Source: Lachnospiraceae bacterium
Lineage (GTDB): Bacteria; Bacillota; Clostridia; Lachnospirales; Lachnospiraceae
Assembly: GCA_009911505.1 (NCBI GenBank)
Contig: QXXL01000157.1
Location: 1 to 43,509 of the forward strand
Length of the DNA stretch: 43,509 bases
Direction: 5' to 3'
Part shown: piece by piece, positions 1-8,374 of the stretch
Layout of the letters: each line of letters starts with the position of its first letter
Numbering within the stretch: the stretch's first letter is position 1
Program-made: the position numbers and the translations under genes
The notes under the pieces: model-generated
Databases searched by the model: none
Told to the model about the DNA's origin: nothing
Seen by the model: only the letters and a program-made list of their open reading frames with translations

Positions 1-24
1 ACTCTATGTTTTGACCCCAGTATC

Positions 25-2094
25 ATGTCATTAGTTGTTCTAATTTTAGGATGTTGTGGTGTATCAGTAAATGCGCAGGAAGAATTGGTGAAGAGACAGT
101 ATATAATCATTGCGGATACGAATGATGCATATGATGAGATATCAAAGAATATTGATAATAGTGTTGTTGTGGATAACCCGGGATTGTTAAATAATAATGT
201 AATAGTTGCAGAATTGACGGAAAAAGAAGTGGTAACGCTTGAAAATGATAATATTTTGGTGGAAGAGGATATTATATTGACAGCAAGTACTGAAGGAACC
301 GACAGCTACACAGGCGTATATGATACTAGAGATATTTGGCAAGAGAAAGAGGATATAAAACGCAGGCGCCAAGAAATGTTGGATCAGGTAAAAGATGAGT
401 CCAGTATGGAAACCGAATCAGAATATAAATGGAACTTAAAGGCAATCAATGCTGACAAAATAAATTTGGAATTGTTATCTAATCAAAAAATAAAAGTGGC
501 GGTTTTAGATTCAGGCGTTGATATTGTGGAAGGGATTAACTTGGCTGGAAATGTGAATTTTGTGGATGAAGATGAAGAAATATCACCTATCTTCTGCGAT
601 CTAACTGGGCATGGAACTGCGATTGCAGGTATAATTTCTGGAAATGGGGAAACTGGCGTATATGGTGTGGCTCCAAATGCTGAACTTTATTCTGTCAAAG
701 TTTTAGACAGTGAAAATACGGCTCCTCTTAGCAGGATTATAGAGGGTATTTACTGGTGTATAGAGAATAAAATAAATATTATTAATATGAGTTTTGGCAC
801 ATCCATATATTCAAAAGCATTAGAACATGCAATTGAAGACGCTTATATGGCTAATATACTGATGGTGGGTGCGGCAGGCAATGGTGGTGGAAGTGTAGAA
901 TATCCGGCAGCTTTTGATGAAGTAATGGCGGTAGCTTCTGTTAATCCTGCAGCAGAAATCAGTGATTTTTGTAATACAGGAAAGGAACTGGACGTTGCAG
1001 CTCCAGGAGAAAAAATACATACAGCAAGTTTTTTTGATGGAAGTATAGTTACACATGGAACAAGTGTTGCAGTGCCACATGTAGCAGGAGCAGCAGCATT
1101 GTTATGGGGGAAAGACACTACAAAATCCAATGAATTTATCCGTCAGCTAATTAATTATAGTGCCAAAGATATAGATGGCATGGATGAATGTGGGTTATTA
1201 GATGTGGATTATGCAATGAAAAGTTATGATGTCTTTGCGGATAACTTTAATGGTGAAAGTTTGGAACAGGGGAGTTTCATTTCAGAGAATACAACAGAGC
1301 CTGAAGACTTTACATATGTAGAAGAAGATGATGCATATGTAGAGGGGCGCTGGTCCGGTGGAAAACATATAGAAGCAATTAATAGCAATCGTGCGGGGCT
1401 TAGCGTAGAGGCTATTGAACTAGTAAAGAAAGGGGCTGTATATCCCGACCAGAGCGATACAGGCTGGAATAAATCGGAAAAGAATCCCTGGTTTCATGGG
1501 AGGTGGGCAAAAGGTGACAATACGACAGAAGTGAATTATGCAGCAGCCTTTGAAATGGTTACAGAGGTTGCAGTGCAAGGGATGAGTCTATTATCGGATT
1601 CTAGTTATACCCACAATAATATTATGGGAATGGATAGTGCAACATTTAAAGCAATAAAAGATCTTATTAAGCCACTAAATGGGAAATATGACACTATTTT
1701 GGCACCTTATGCAAATACGAAGGCAAATCGTAAGTATTTTTTGTATGGATGCGGATTGCATTTAATGACAGATTTATTTGCACATTCTACTACAAATTTG
1801 AGTGGCAACTATCTTGGACATAATTATTTTTATGATGACAGAACAGATGATTTTGAATTTCACCCTAAGCGTTATAAAGTTGCAGTTAGGGGTGTCCAAT
1901 ATGGTATACAGAATTTGTTAAATGAGGAATTCAGTGATGGAGAAGTAATATTTAAAGCGGTGAAAGATCTTTTTACAGAAACTACTGAATATAAAGTTAT
2001 TAACTTGAAAAAATATGTAAATGCAAATGGATATAGCGGTTCGGCATTAAGTCTGGCCAATATTGAGTCAAGAAATGTACATTTTAAGCAGTAA
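25..2094 (+). CDS. Secreted S8 (subtilisin-like) serine protease with C-terminal zinc-phospholipase-like domain
   Basis: The catalytic triad is visible: Asp162 in VAVLDSG, His196 in GHGTAIAG, Ser347 in HGTSVAVPHVAG, with oxyanion Asn286 in AAGNGGG. Residues ~20-85 look like an I9-type propeptide. After the protease (ends ~400) is an acidic linker, then a domain (~450-660) with GLHLMTDLFAHST (His579, Asp583, His587) and GAVYPDQSDTG. This pattern resembles helical zinc-dependent phospholipase C/P1-nuclease folds; that assignment is inference. The hydrophobic N-terminus ending in VNA-Q looks like the end of a signal peptide but lacks a basic n-region, and the frame stays open to base 1, so the true start may lie upstream of the window. 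The gene is AT-rich like its LRR neighbour. Confidence is high for the protease and moderate for the second domain. Confidence 0.85.
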   Translation: MSLVVLILGCCGVSVNAQEELVKRQYIIIADTNDAYDEISKNIDNSVVVDNPGLLNNNVIVAELTEKEVVTLENDNILVEEDIILTASTEGTDSYTGVYDTRDIWQEKEDIKRRRQEMLDQVKDESSMETESEYKWNLKAINADKINLELLSNQKIKVAVLDSGVDIVEGINLAGNVNFVDEDEEISPIFCDLTGHGTAIAGIISGNGETGVYGVAPNAELYSVKVLDSENTAPLSRIIEGIYWCIENKINIINMSFGTSIYSKALEHAIEDAYMANILMVGAAGNGGGSVEYPAAFDEVMAVASVNPAAEISDFCNTGKELDVAAPGEKIHTASFFDGSIVTHGTSVAVPHVAGAAALLWGKDTTKSNEFIRQLINYSAKDIDGMDECGLLDVDYAMKSYDVFADNFNGESLEQGSFISENTTEPEDFTYVEEDDAYVEGRWSGGKHIEAINSNRAGLSVEAIELVKKGAVYPDQSDTGWNKSEKNPWFHGRWAKGDNTTEVNYAAAFEMVTEVAVQGMSLLSDSSYTHNNIMGMDSATFKAIKDLIKPLNGKYDTILAPYANTKANRKYFLYGCGLHLMTDLFAHSTTNLSGNYLGHNYFYDDRTDDFEFHPKRYKVAVRGVQYGIQNLLNEEFSDGEVIFKAVKDLFTETTEYKVINLKKYVNANGYSGSALSLANIESRNVHFKQ

Positions 2095-2168
2095 TAGTGG
2101 ATAAGGGGCGCATAATCCCAGGCAGAAAAATGTTTGGCAAAATTTGCCCGTTCAAAGGAGGGAAAGTT

Positions 2169-3389
2169 ATGAGAAAAAAATTGTTTATGCTGTTTGTAGT
2201 ATTCTTTTGTGTCTTTTCCATACATGCAGGGGCTGTCTTTGCATCAGATGACGTTGTGATGAACGATGAAACCGGGATACCGGATAAAGGCCTGTATCAA
2301 TGGATTTTAGAAACATTAGAAAAAAAAGAGAATGAAACATTTACCAAACAAGAAGCGTCTGCGATTGAATGGCTGGATACCAGAGGATTTCGCCCGATTA
2401 AAAGCTTAAAAGGGATTGGGTGTTTAAGTAATATGGTTCAGTTGGATTTACGGGGGCATGGGCTTATTAATCTTGATGGGATTGAAGAGCTTACAAAGTT
2501 AAAATCCCTTGATTTAGAGGGCAGCCGTGTTAAGAGTCTGGAACCGATTTCTAAACTTATCACTTTAGAAAGTTTATATATTGACAACATTAATCTTAAA
2601 AGCTTAAAAGGCATTGAAGGACTTAAAAATTTAAAAAGTCTAAGTGCATCCAAAAATAAATTGAAAAATATAAAAGAGATCAAGGCGTTGGTAAACCTGG
2701 AGGTTTTGTATTTAGATGAGAATAAACTGACAAATATAAAAGCAGTTAGCCGATTAAAGAAATTAAGAATTCTGAATGTACGATCAAATGGATTAAAGAA
2801 GGCCTCTGGTCTTAAGGATTTAGCGGAATTAGAGCAGTTAGATCTTTCTGATAACAAGCTTATTGATGTGCAGGAGATAAAATACCTAAAAAATTTATTA
2901 CAGTTGTCACTGTCGGATAATCATTTGAAAAAGCTGCCGGATTTAAAAAACCTAAAGAAATTATCTAGTATTTCTGTGGACAGGAATTATTTTACAGAAA
3001 AGGAATTGAAAAGCAAGATACCAAATAAATTCTGGAAAAATAAAAATTGGAGGGCAGATGTCGTCAATCTGCAGAAGCTGAATTCTGATATAACATTTAT
3101 ATCTCCTTCTTCTGCAAAAAAGATCACGAAAAATACTACGAAAATTACCGGAAGCATATCCCGGCTGCCAGGTTATACAAAAGATATTTATGTGCAGCTT
3201 TATAATCCTGCAAGCAGCCTGTATAGGGAAAAACGCTGGAAGGTCGGCGCAGACGGTAAATTTGAGATTAATGGCATTAATTTAAAAAAATGGGCAGGGC
3301 AGGCTGTTTCTCTGAATGTGCTTGTGTACAGCCAAAAAAGCAAGGATTGGGCGATAGCAAATAGTATTAAATTTACAGTTAAAAAATAA
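2169..3389 (+). CDS. Secreted leucine-rich-repeat protein (internalin-like)
   Basis: The start at 2169 is chosen over an in-frame ATG at 2097 because AAAGGAGGG sits just upstream and a classic signal peptide follows (MRKK, hydrophobic core, cleavage near VFA-SDD). The 406-aa protein has about nine to ten ~22-residue LRRs between ~residues 70 and 290, with units such as LKSLDLEG, LEVLYLDENKL and LEQLDLSDNKL. A C-terminal beta-rich segment (~310-406) looks Ig/fibronectin-like. LRRs of this kind mediate protein binding at the cell surface; no LPXTG or other anchor is seen, so it is probably released or loosely attached. It lies 74 bases after the protease gene on the same strand and may be co-transcribed. 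Ligand unknown. Confidence 0.85.
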   Translation: MRKKLFMLFVVFFCVFSIHAGAVFASDDVVMNDETGIPDKGLYQWILETLEKKENETFTKQEASAIEWLDTRGFRPIKSLKGIGCLSNMVQLDLRGHGLINLDGIEELTKLKSLDLEGSRVKSLEPISKLITLESLYIDNINLKSLKGIEGLKNLKSLSASKNKLKNIKEIKALVNLEVLYLDENKLTNIKAVSRLKKLRILNVRSNGLKKASGLKDLAELEQLDLSDNKLIDVQEIKYLKNLLQLSLSDNHLKKLPDLKNLKKLSSISVDRNYFTEKELKSKIPNKFWKNKNWRADVVNLQKLNSDITFISPSSAKKITKNTTKITGSISRLPGYTKDIYVQLYNPASSLYREKRWKVGADGKFEINGINLKKWAGQAVSLNVLVYSQKSKDWAIANSIKFTVKK

Positions 3390-3435
3390 GAATTCAGAAA
3401 GTGTAGTTAAGTATATAGTACGCACATAGGTCGTG

Positions 3436-3464
3436 TTGACAAATAATTTATCTGCTGCTAAACT
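3436..3464 (+). promoter_or_regulatory. Candidate sigma-A promoter upstream of the LysR gene
   Basis: TTGACA (3436-3441) is followed after 17 bases by TAAACT (3459-3464). The -35 is a perfect consensus and the -10 is partial. It would give a leader of about 120 bases containing the hairpin at 3520-3552. Confidence 0.5.
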
Positions 3465-3519
3465 GTATACGCAGATATCCTGATAATGATATGATAAGGA
3501 TAAAATAGAACATAAAAAA

Positions 3520-3556
3520 CGGGGTGGGTTTTGTTATATAAAAGCCACCCCGCTTT
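3520..3556 (+). terminator. Hairpin with T-rich tail before the LysR gene
   Basis: CGGGGTGGGTTTT and AAAAGCCACCCCG form a 13-bp stem with one mismatch around GTTATAT, followed by CTTTT. It lies 37 bases before the LysR start, downstream of a good promoter, so it may be an attenuator of the LysR gene as well as, or instead of, the terminator of the LRR gene. Confidence 0.55.
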
Positions 3557-3592
3557 TGGGCTTGCTTCAAATGTAGAACAGGGGGAGTTTTT

Positions 3593-4489
3593 ATGGATCA
3601 AAATCTGTCTGCATACCGTATTTTTTATGCGGTTGCCAGATTAGGCAATATTTCTAAAGCTGCGAAGGAGCTTTATATTAGCCAGCCTGCGATCAGTAAA
3701 TCTATCCAGAAATTGGAGGACGGGTTAGGGTGTACGCTTTTTGTCCGCAGTTCGCGGGGGGTTATGCTGACAGAGGAAGGCGAGCTTTTTTATTCTTATG
3801 TAAAAAGTGCATTTGAAACACTTTCCCAGGGGGAAAAGAAGCTGCACAGATCAATTGAACTTGGGATTGGATATTTAAAAATCGGTGTGAGTTCTACCTT
3901 GTGTAAATATCTGCTGCTGCCTTATTTAAAAGAATTTATCCGCCGTTATCCCCATATCAGCATTTCCATCAGCTGCCAGTCTACGAATGAGACATTGGAG
4001 CTTTTAGAGGAGGATAAAATTGATATCGGGCTGGTAGGGAAGCCGGAGAAAATTAAAAATATTCAGTTTGACTATTTAAAGGAAATAGAAGATATTTTTG
4101 TAGCTACGAAGGATTATCTGCGGAATTTAAATGCACGGGGCGTAAATAAAGATCAAATTTTGCAAAATGCAACCTTGATGCTGTTGGATAAAAATAATAT
4201 GACCCGGCAGTATATTGACAGCTACCTACGGCAAAGGCAGATAAAAATTCAGGATTCTATACATATATCGGATATGGATTTGTTGATTGATTTTGCTAAA
4301 ATTGGGGTTGGGGTTGCTTGTGTGATACGCAGCTTTGTTTTGGGGGAGCTTGAGCAAGGGGCATTGGTCGAAATTCCTTTAGAGGTTCCTATTCCCAAAA
4401 GGGAAGTAGGGTTTGTTTATAAAAAGAGGGCGAAGCTTCCGAAGCCGCTGGTTCAGTTTATTGAATTTTATAACTTGGAATTATGGTAA
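3593..4489 (+). CDS. LysR-family transcriptional regulator
   Basis: The 298-aa length is typical. The N-terminal winged helix-turn-helix (residues ~3-62) contains the family pattern AARLGNISKAAKELYISQ...AISKSIQKLE; residues ~90-295 form the periplasmic-binding-like effector domain (TLCKYLLLPYLKEF, DIGLVG). GGGGAG precedes the ATG. LysR proteins bind a small effector and usually control adjacent genes. leuCD lie 117 bases downstream in the same direction, so this is a plausible regulator of isopropylmalate isomerase. That role rests on position only. No clear T-N11-A operator was picked out with confidence. Confidence 0.9.
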   Translation: MDQNLSAYRIFYAVARLGNISKAAKELYISQPAISKSIQKLEDGLGCTLFVRSSRGVMLTEEGELFYSYVKSAFETLSQGEKKLHRSIELGIGYLKIGVSSTLCKYLLLPYLKEFIRRYPHISISISCQSTNETLELLEEDKIDIGLVGKPEKIKNIQFDYLKEIEDIFVATKDYLRNLNARGVNKDQILQNATLMLLDKNNMTRQYIDSYLRQRQIKIQDSIHISDMDLLIDFAKIGVGVACVIRSFVLGELEQGALVEIPLEVPIPKREVGFVYKKRAKLPKPLVQFIEFYNLELW

Positions 4490-4606
4490 ATATGTTTATT
4501 ATGTATTTTTATTATATTGCGCAGTATGTTAGAATGTGAGGGTAGAACTAATAGCCATAATAATTACACTCACACACACGAAAATAATAACAGGAGGTAT
4601 CATCGC

Positions 4607-5866
4607 ATGGGAATGACAATGACCCAGAAGATTCTTGCAGCACATGCAGGGCTTAAATCCGTGCAGGCGGGGCAGTTAATTGAAGCCAGTTTGGATTTAG
4701 TGCTTGGGAACGACATTACTTCCCCGGTTGCTATTCATGAAATGGAAAAGATGCAGGCAGACGGTGTCTTTGACAAGGATAAAATCGCGCTGGTGCTCGA
4801 TCATTTTGTACCTAATAAGGATATCAAATCGGCGCAGCACTGCAAATGTGTCCGCGAATTTGCATGCAAGCATGAGATTACAAATTATTTTGACGTAGGA
4901 GAAATGGGGATTGAGCACGCGCTTTTGCCGGAAAAAGGGCTTACCGTTGCCGGGGATGTCATTATCGGGGCGGATTCGCATACCTGTACTTACGGCGCAT
5001 TGGGCGCGTTTTCAACCGGGGTAGGCAGTACGGATATGGCAGCCGGAATGGCGACAGGGAAAGCATGGTTTAAGGTTCCGCCGGCGATCCGTTTTTGCCT
5101 GACTGGCAAACCGGCAAAGTGGATTAGCGGAAAAGATATTATACTGCACATCATTGGAATGATTGGCGTGGACGGCGCGTTGTATAAATCCATGGAATTT
5201 ACCGGGGACGGCATACAGTATTTGTCGATGGACGACCGTTTTACAATTGCTAATATGGCGATTGAAGGCGGGGGTAAAAATGGTATTTTCCCGGTGGATG
5301 AAGCTTGCGAGGCTTATTTAAAAGCGCATTCTGCACGCCCGTACCACATTTATGAGGCGGATGAAGACGCCTGTTATGAGACGGAGTACACCATTGACCT
5401 TAGCGCTTTAAAACCGACGGTTGCATTTCCACACCTGCCGGAGAATACAAAAACGGTTGATGAGGCAGGCGGTATTAAAATTGACCAGGTGGTGATTGGC
5501 TCCTGTACAAATGGACGTTTAGAGGATTTAAAAATTGCGGCGGAGATATTAAAGGGTAAAAAAGTGGCAAAAGGAGTCCGCGCCATTATAATCCCGGCAA
5601 CGCAGCAGATTTACCTGGATGCGATGGAAGAAGGCCTGCTTAAAATCTTTGTGGAAGCAGGGGCAGTGGTCAGCACACCGACCTGTGGTCCATGCCTGGG
5701 CGGATATATGGGGATTTTGGCAGAAGGGGAACGGTGTGTTTCTACTACAAACCGGAATTTTGTCGGCCGTATGGGGCATACTGATTCGGAGATTTACCTT
5801 GCAAGCCCAGCAGTGGCGGCTGCAAGCGCAATAACTGGCATGATTACAGGCCCAGATGAATGTTAG
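4607..5866 (+). CDS. leuC: 3-isopropylmalate dehydratase large subunit
   Basis: LeuC forms, with LeuD, the [4Fe-4S] isomerase converting 2- to 3-isopropylmalate in leucine synthesis. Cluster ligands are visible as Cys300 in GSCTNG and Cys360/Cys363 in TCGPCLGG; the [13 protein letters not shown] active-site segment is present. The start at 4607 is preferred over an upstream in-frame ATG at 4517 because AGGAGG lies at 4592-4597 and the resulting 419 aa matches the short (~420-aa) LeuC branch common in clostridia and archaea. leuD follows after 12 bases. No leuA or leuB is nearby. Related members of this branch act on homoaconitate or citraconate-type substrates, so substrate is less certain than enzyme class. 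Confidence 0.93.
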   Translation: MGMTMTQKILAAHAGLKSVQAGQLIEASLDLVLGNDITSPVAIHEMEKMQADGVFDKDKIALVLDHFVPNKDIKSAQHCKCVREFACKHEITNYFDVGEMGIEHALLPEKGLTVAGDVIIGADSHTCTYGALGAFSTGVGSTDMAAGMATGKAWFKVPPAIRFCLTGKPAKWISGKDIILHIIGMIGVDGALYKSMEFTGDGIQYLSMDDRFTIANMAIEGGGKNGIFPVDEACEAYLKAHSARPYHIYEADEDACYETEYTIDLSALKPTVAFPHLPENTKTVDEAGGIKIDQVVIGSCTNGRLEDLKIAAEILKGKKVAKGVRAIIIPATQQIYLDAMEEGLLKIFVEAGAVVSTPTCGPCLGGYMGILAEGERCVSTTNRNFVGRMGHTDSEIYLASPAVAAASAITGMITGPDEC

Positions 5867-5878
5867 GAGGGAGCATAT

Positions 5879-6370
5879 ATGAAAGCAGCAGTAGGGAAAG
5901 TTTTTAAATATGGCGACAATGTAGATACCGATGTGATTATTCCAGCAAGGTATTTAAATTCCTCTGATCCAAAAGAACTGGCGGGCCATTGCATGGAAGA
6001 TATTGACAAAGGGTTTGTAGGCAATGTCAAAGAAGGCGATATAATAGTAGCCACCAAGAATTTTGGCTGTGGCTCGTCTAGGGAGCATGCACCGATTGCA
6101 ATTAAGGCGGCGGGCATTAGCTGTGTTATTGCGGAAACTTTTGCCAGGATTTTTTACCGGAATGCTATTAATATTGGCTTGCCGATTATTGAATGTGAGC
6201 AGGCGGCAAAGGAAATTGGGGCGGGGGATGAAGTGGAAGTAGATTTTGACACAGGTATGATTGTGGATAGGACGACAGGAAAATCATACCAGGGCCAGGC
6301 GTTCCCGGAGTTTATGCAAAAGATTATAGACTGCGGGGGGCTTGTAAATTATATTGTGAAACGCCAGTAA
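5879..6370 (+). CDS. leuD: 3-isopropylmalate dehydratase small subunit
   Basis: The 163-aa small subunit carries the swivelling substrate-recognition domain. Family signatures are [12 protein letters not shown] near residues 19-30, the [12 protein letters not shown] loop around residues 61-72, and [15 protein letters not shown]. It starts 12 bases after leuC with a GGAGGG ribosome binding site and is surely translated from the same mRNA. A strong terminator follows directly. Full length, nothing unusual. Confidence 0.94.
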   Translation: MKAAVGKVFKYGDNVDTDVIIPARYLNSSDPKELAGHCMEDIDKGFVGNVKEGDIIVATKNFGCGSSREHAPIAIKAAGISCVIAETFARIFYRNAINIGLPIIECEQAAKEIGAGDEVEVDFDTGMIVDRTTGKSYQGQAFPEFMQKIIDCGGLVNYIVKRQ

Positions 6371-6373
6371 GGC

Positions 6374-6425
6374 AAAAGCCTGCGGCAGGAGGTGGTGAAT
6401 GCCCTTCTGCGGCAGGCTTTTTTTG
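6374..6425. terminator. Bidirectional terminator between leuD and the anti-sigma gene
   Basis: AAAGCCTGCGGCAG and CTGCGGCAGGCTTT form a 14-bp stem with one internal mismatch, followed by a run of T on the + strand and flanked by A on the other side. It can end both the leuCD transcript and the converging sigma/anti-sigma transcript. Confidence 0.85.
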
Positions 6426-6434
6426 TGTTAAGCT

Positions 6435-7604
6435 TTATTTGGGAATATAAATGGCAAATGTAACAGAGCCGTCTTCATTTAACGTATAAACTTCAATAAC
6501 CAGGGAATCTAATCCATCGTCTGAGTAGTCATAGGAATACTGGTCGCACATACCAGGTTTATTGTCCGGGAAAATATCCTTTACATTTACCTTTCCATTG
6601 CCGCTGCTGCGCCCTTTTATTTTGTATTGGTAGGAAAAGTATCCTTCTTCATCTGGCATTGCTGTGATGACAGAGTCTTCCACAAGTTTTGCATAATCTT
6701 CGATAGTTTCTGGCGTAAGCTTTGAAATAAAGGAAGCCACTTTCTGGTCTGTGTCTGTTTTATCCCCTGTTTCCGTTTCTGTATCTTCATCAGGCTCTGA
6801 TTCGAGGCTTTTGACAAATTTTGCGGCAGCTTTGGGATCGGCTTTCAGTGGATCTAGCGGCAGTTCAAATAGTGCGTTTAGGCCTTCATATGCTTCATTG
6901 CGGGTGATATAGCCGGTTGTTTCATCAAAACAGTAGGCATTATTGTCATAAAATGTCCCTTGTGAAACACCTAAATAGATTTTGTGATCGGCGAACATTT
7001 CAATATTATCACATTCACTGATCCGGTAATAAACGCCATTTTTTTCTAGCTCTGAGTATCCTCCCAGCAGGGTAAACGAATTGTAAAATGCCGGGTTCAA
7101 GCCCTGGATGTACGGGGATACCAAAAAAGAATAATCGCTATAAGAGTCTTCCGAGGTAGAGGGCAGCGGGGTTTTGTCTGATTTTTGGATACTTACAACG
7201 GCGTATGTCCTGTCATCGTGGATACCGTCATCTGATTCGGTTTTAAATTCTGAAAGGTTTTTGCCGGAAACAACGCCGTAGAGAGTCACGTCTATGCCGC
7301 CATAGCTTTGTGTTTCATTGATTAGAATTGCGTCTTCCCCGGAAAATGCGTCAAGTATCCCGCCACTGTTTAAGTCCTCAGCGACTTCGCCTGGCAGCAT
7401 AAGTTTCTTTGCCGCATAAATAGATACGGAGCCTATACCAAGTACCAGCGCTGCAGAAAGTGCGACGGCAGCAAATTTATTAATAGATTTTTTTTCCATT
7501 CGATTGGCCTCCTTTGCCTGTAATAAAATGTTCTGGTTTAACCGGACATCTGGTTCTTCGTTTGGAGTAAGGGCCAATTTTAAGATGTCATTTATTTTTT
7601 TCAT
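6435..7604 (-). CDS. Membrane-anchored anti-sigma factor candidate (DUF4179-like)
   Basis: The 389-aa protein has a cytoplasmic N-terminus (~1-40), one transmembrane segment (~42-65, AAVALSAALVLGIGSVSIYAA) and a large extracytoplasmic domain. An acidic, Thr/Asp/Glu-rich stretch lies in the middle of the outer half. This layout, translational overlap of 17 bases with an ECF sigma gene upstream, and GGAGG before the ATG fit a regulator that holds the sigma factor at the membrane. No zinc-binding HxxxCxxC anti-sigma motif is present, so this would be a non-canonical type. The anti-sigma role is inferred from arrangement; the outer domain resembles DUF4179-type proteins only by eye. Confidence 0.7.
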   Translation of the reverse strand: MKKINDILKLALTPNEEPDVRLNQNILLQAKEANRMEKKSINKFAAVALSAALVLGIGSVSIYAAKKLMLPGEVAEDLNSGGILDAFSGEDAILINETQSYGGIDVTLYGVVSGKNLSEFKTESDDGIHDDRTYAVVSIQKSDKTPLPSTSEDSYSDYSFLVSPYIQGLNPAFYNSFTLLGGYSELEKNGVYYRISECDNIEMFADHKIYLGVSQGTFYDNNAYCFDETTGYITRNEAYEGLNALFELPLDPLKADPKAAAKFVKSLESEPDEDTETETGDKTDTDQKVASFISKLTPETIEDYAKLVEDSVITAMPDEEGYFSYQYKIKGRSSGNGKVNVKDIFPDNKPGMCDQYSYDYSDDGLDSLVIEVYTLNEDGSVTFAIYIPK

Positions 7605-8121
7605 CTAAAATTACCTCCAATTCTTTTTTTAATATTTTTCTGGCCTGATATAACCTGCTTTTTACTGTGCCGGATGGGATAGTTAGGACAGAAGCGATTT
7701 CTGACACTGATAACTCTTCCATATAAAATAAAAGGATCGGTATTTTCAGCCGTTCTGGTAAATTCCCTACGGCCTGCTGTATTAGGGCAGCTTCTTCTTT
7801 TTTTAAAACCTGATCCTCAGGGGAGCTTTCATAAGAGCCAGCTGTTTCTCCTAACCCTCCCGTTATTGGATGCATAGGGGCAATCCTCATCCGCCAGGCA
7901 AATTTACGCTTCTTATTTTTCCAGATTCGCAGAGCGACAGAAAGCAAGTAGCTTTTGGGGTTGTCTTTATAATTGATTTTGCTGCTAAGCTCTGTCGCTT
8001 TTAAAAATGTGTCCTGGTACAGGTCGTCGGCTTCCTGGCGGTTTTGCGTAAGCTGGCGGCAGAAGGAGTAGATAGCAGTGCCATATTGTGTGATGCAGGT
8101 TTCCAATTCTGTGTGTGTCAT
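7588..8121 (-). CDS. ECF-type RNA polymerase sigma factor
   Basis: Region 2 (YSFCRQLTQNRQEADDLYQD, LRIWKNKKRKFAWR) and region 4 (LPERLKIPILLFYMEELSVS, then a helix-turn-helix with GTVKSRLYQARKIL) are both present, with no region 3, as in extracytoplasmic-function sigma factors. An in-frame ATG at 8133 lacks a ribosome binding site. The ATG at 8121 has GGAG six bases upstream, within the codons after the first ATG, so 8121 is preferred (177 aa). The anti-sigma candidate gene overlaps the 3' end. A perfect 12-bp palindrome lies just upstream. The regulon is unknown; the divergent L,D-transpeptidase gene is a candidate target. Confidence 0.9.
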   Translation of the reverse strand: MTHTELETCITQYGTAIYSFCRQLTQNRQEADDLYQDTFLKATELSSKINYKDNPKSYLLSVALRIWKNKKRKFAWRMRIAPMHPITGGLGETAGSYESSPEDQVLKKEEAALIQQAVGNLPERLKIPILLFYMEELSVSEIASVLTIPSGTVKSRLYQARKILKKELEVILDEKNK

Positions 8122-8136
8122 TTGATTCTCCATTTG

Positions 8137-8148
8137 TAAGACGTCTTA
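8137..8148. promoter_or_regulatory. Perfect palindrome upstream of the sigma gene
   Basis: TAAGACGTCTTA is a perfect 12-bp palindrome ending three bases before the upstream ATG (8133) of the sigma gene. Its position in the leader suits a dimeric repressor site. No binding protein can be named from sequence. Confidence 0.35.
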
Positions 8149-8336
8149 TTTTGTTGCCCTTCACTGGTATATTGTAATAACTTACAGGGTGGTTCAATAA
8201 AATATTAAATCGTGTATGCCCTATGATTTTTATCGTAATGTTTAAAAAAGCGTATATTTTATGTGGTTTGATCTTTAATCATCTTAATAAAGTATTAAAT
8301 TTGTAATCTTCTTGTCCTTTTTGATATGAAATAGAG

Positions 8337-8342
8337 TATAAT
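8337..8342 (+). promoter_or_regulatory. Consensus -10 element for the L,D-transpeptidase gene
   Basis: TATAAT sits 32 bases before the ATG at 8375. The nearest -35-like hexamer is TTGTCC (8312-8317), with a long 19-base spacer. AAAGGAG precedes the start codon. Confidence 0.5.
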
Positions 8343-8374
8343 AGAGGGAAATGTATTAAAAAAGGAGTGAAATT

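Noticed and set aside
4490..4606. T-box or leucine leader peptide before leuC
   Set aside because: Only 117 bases, no T-box sequence (TGGNACCGCG), no run of Leu codons, no terminator hairpin.
8160..8330. ECF-type autoregulatory promoter (GAACC ... CGTC) for the sigma gene
   Set aside because: A GAACC is present on the - strand but no suitable -10 (CGTC) lies at the right spacing.
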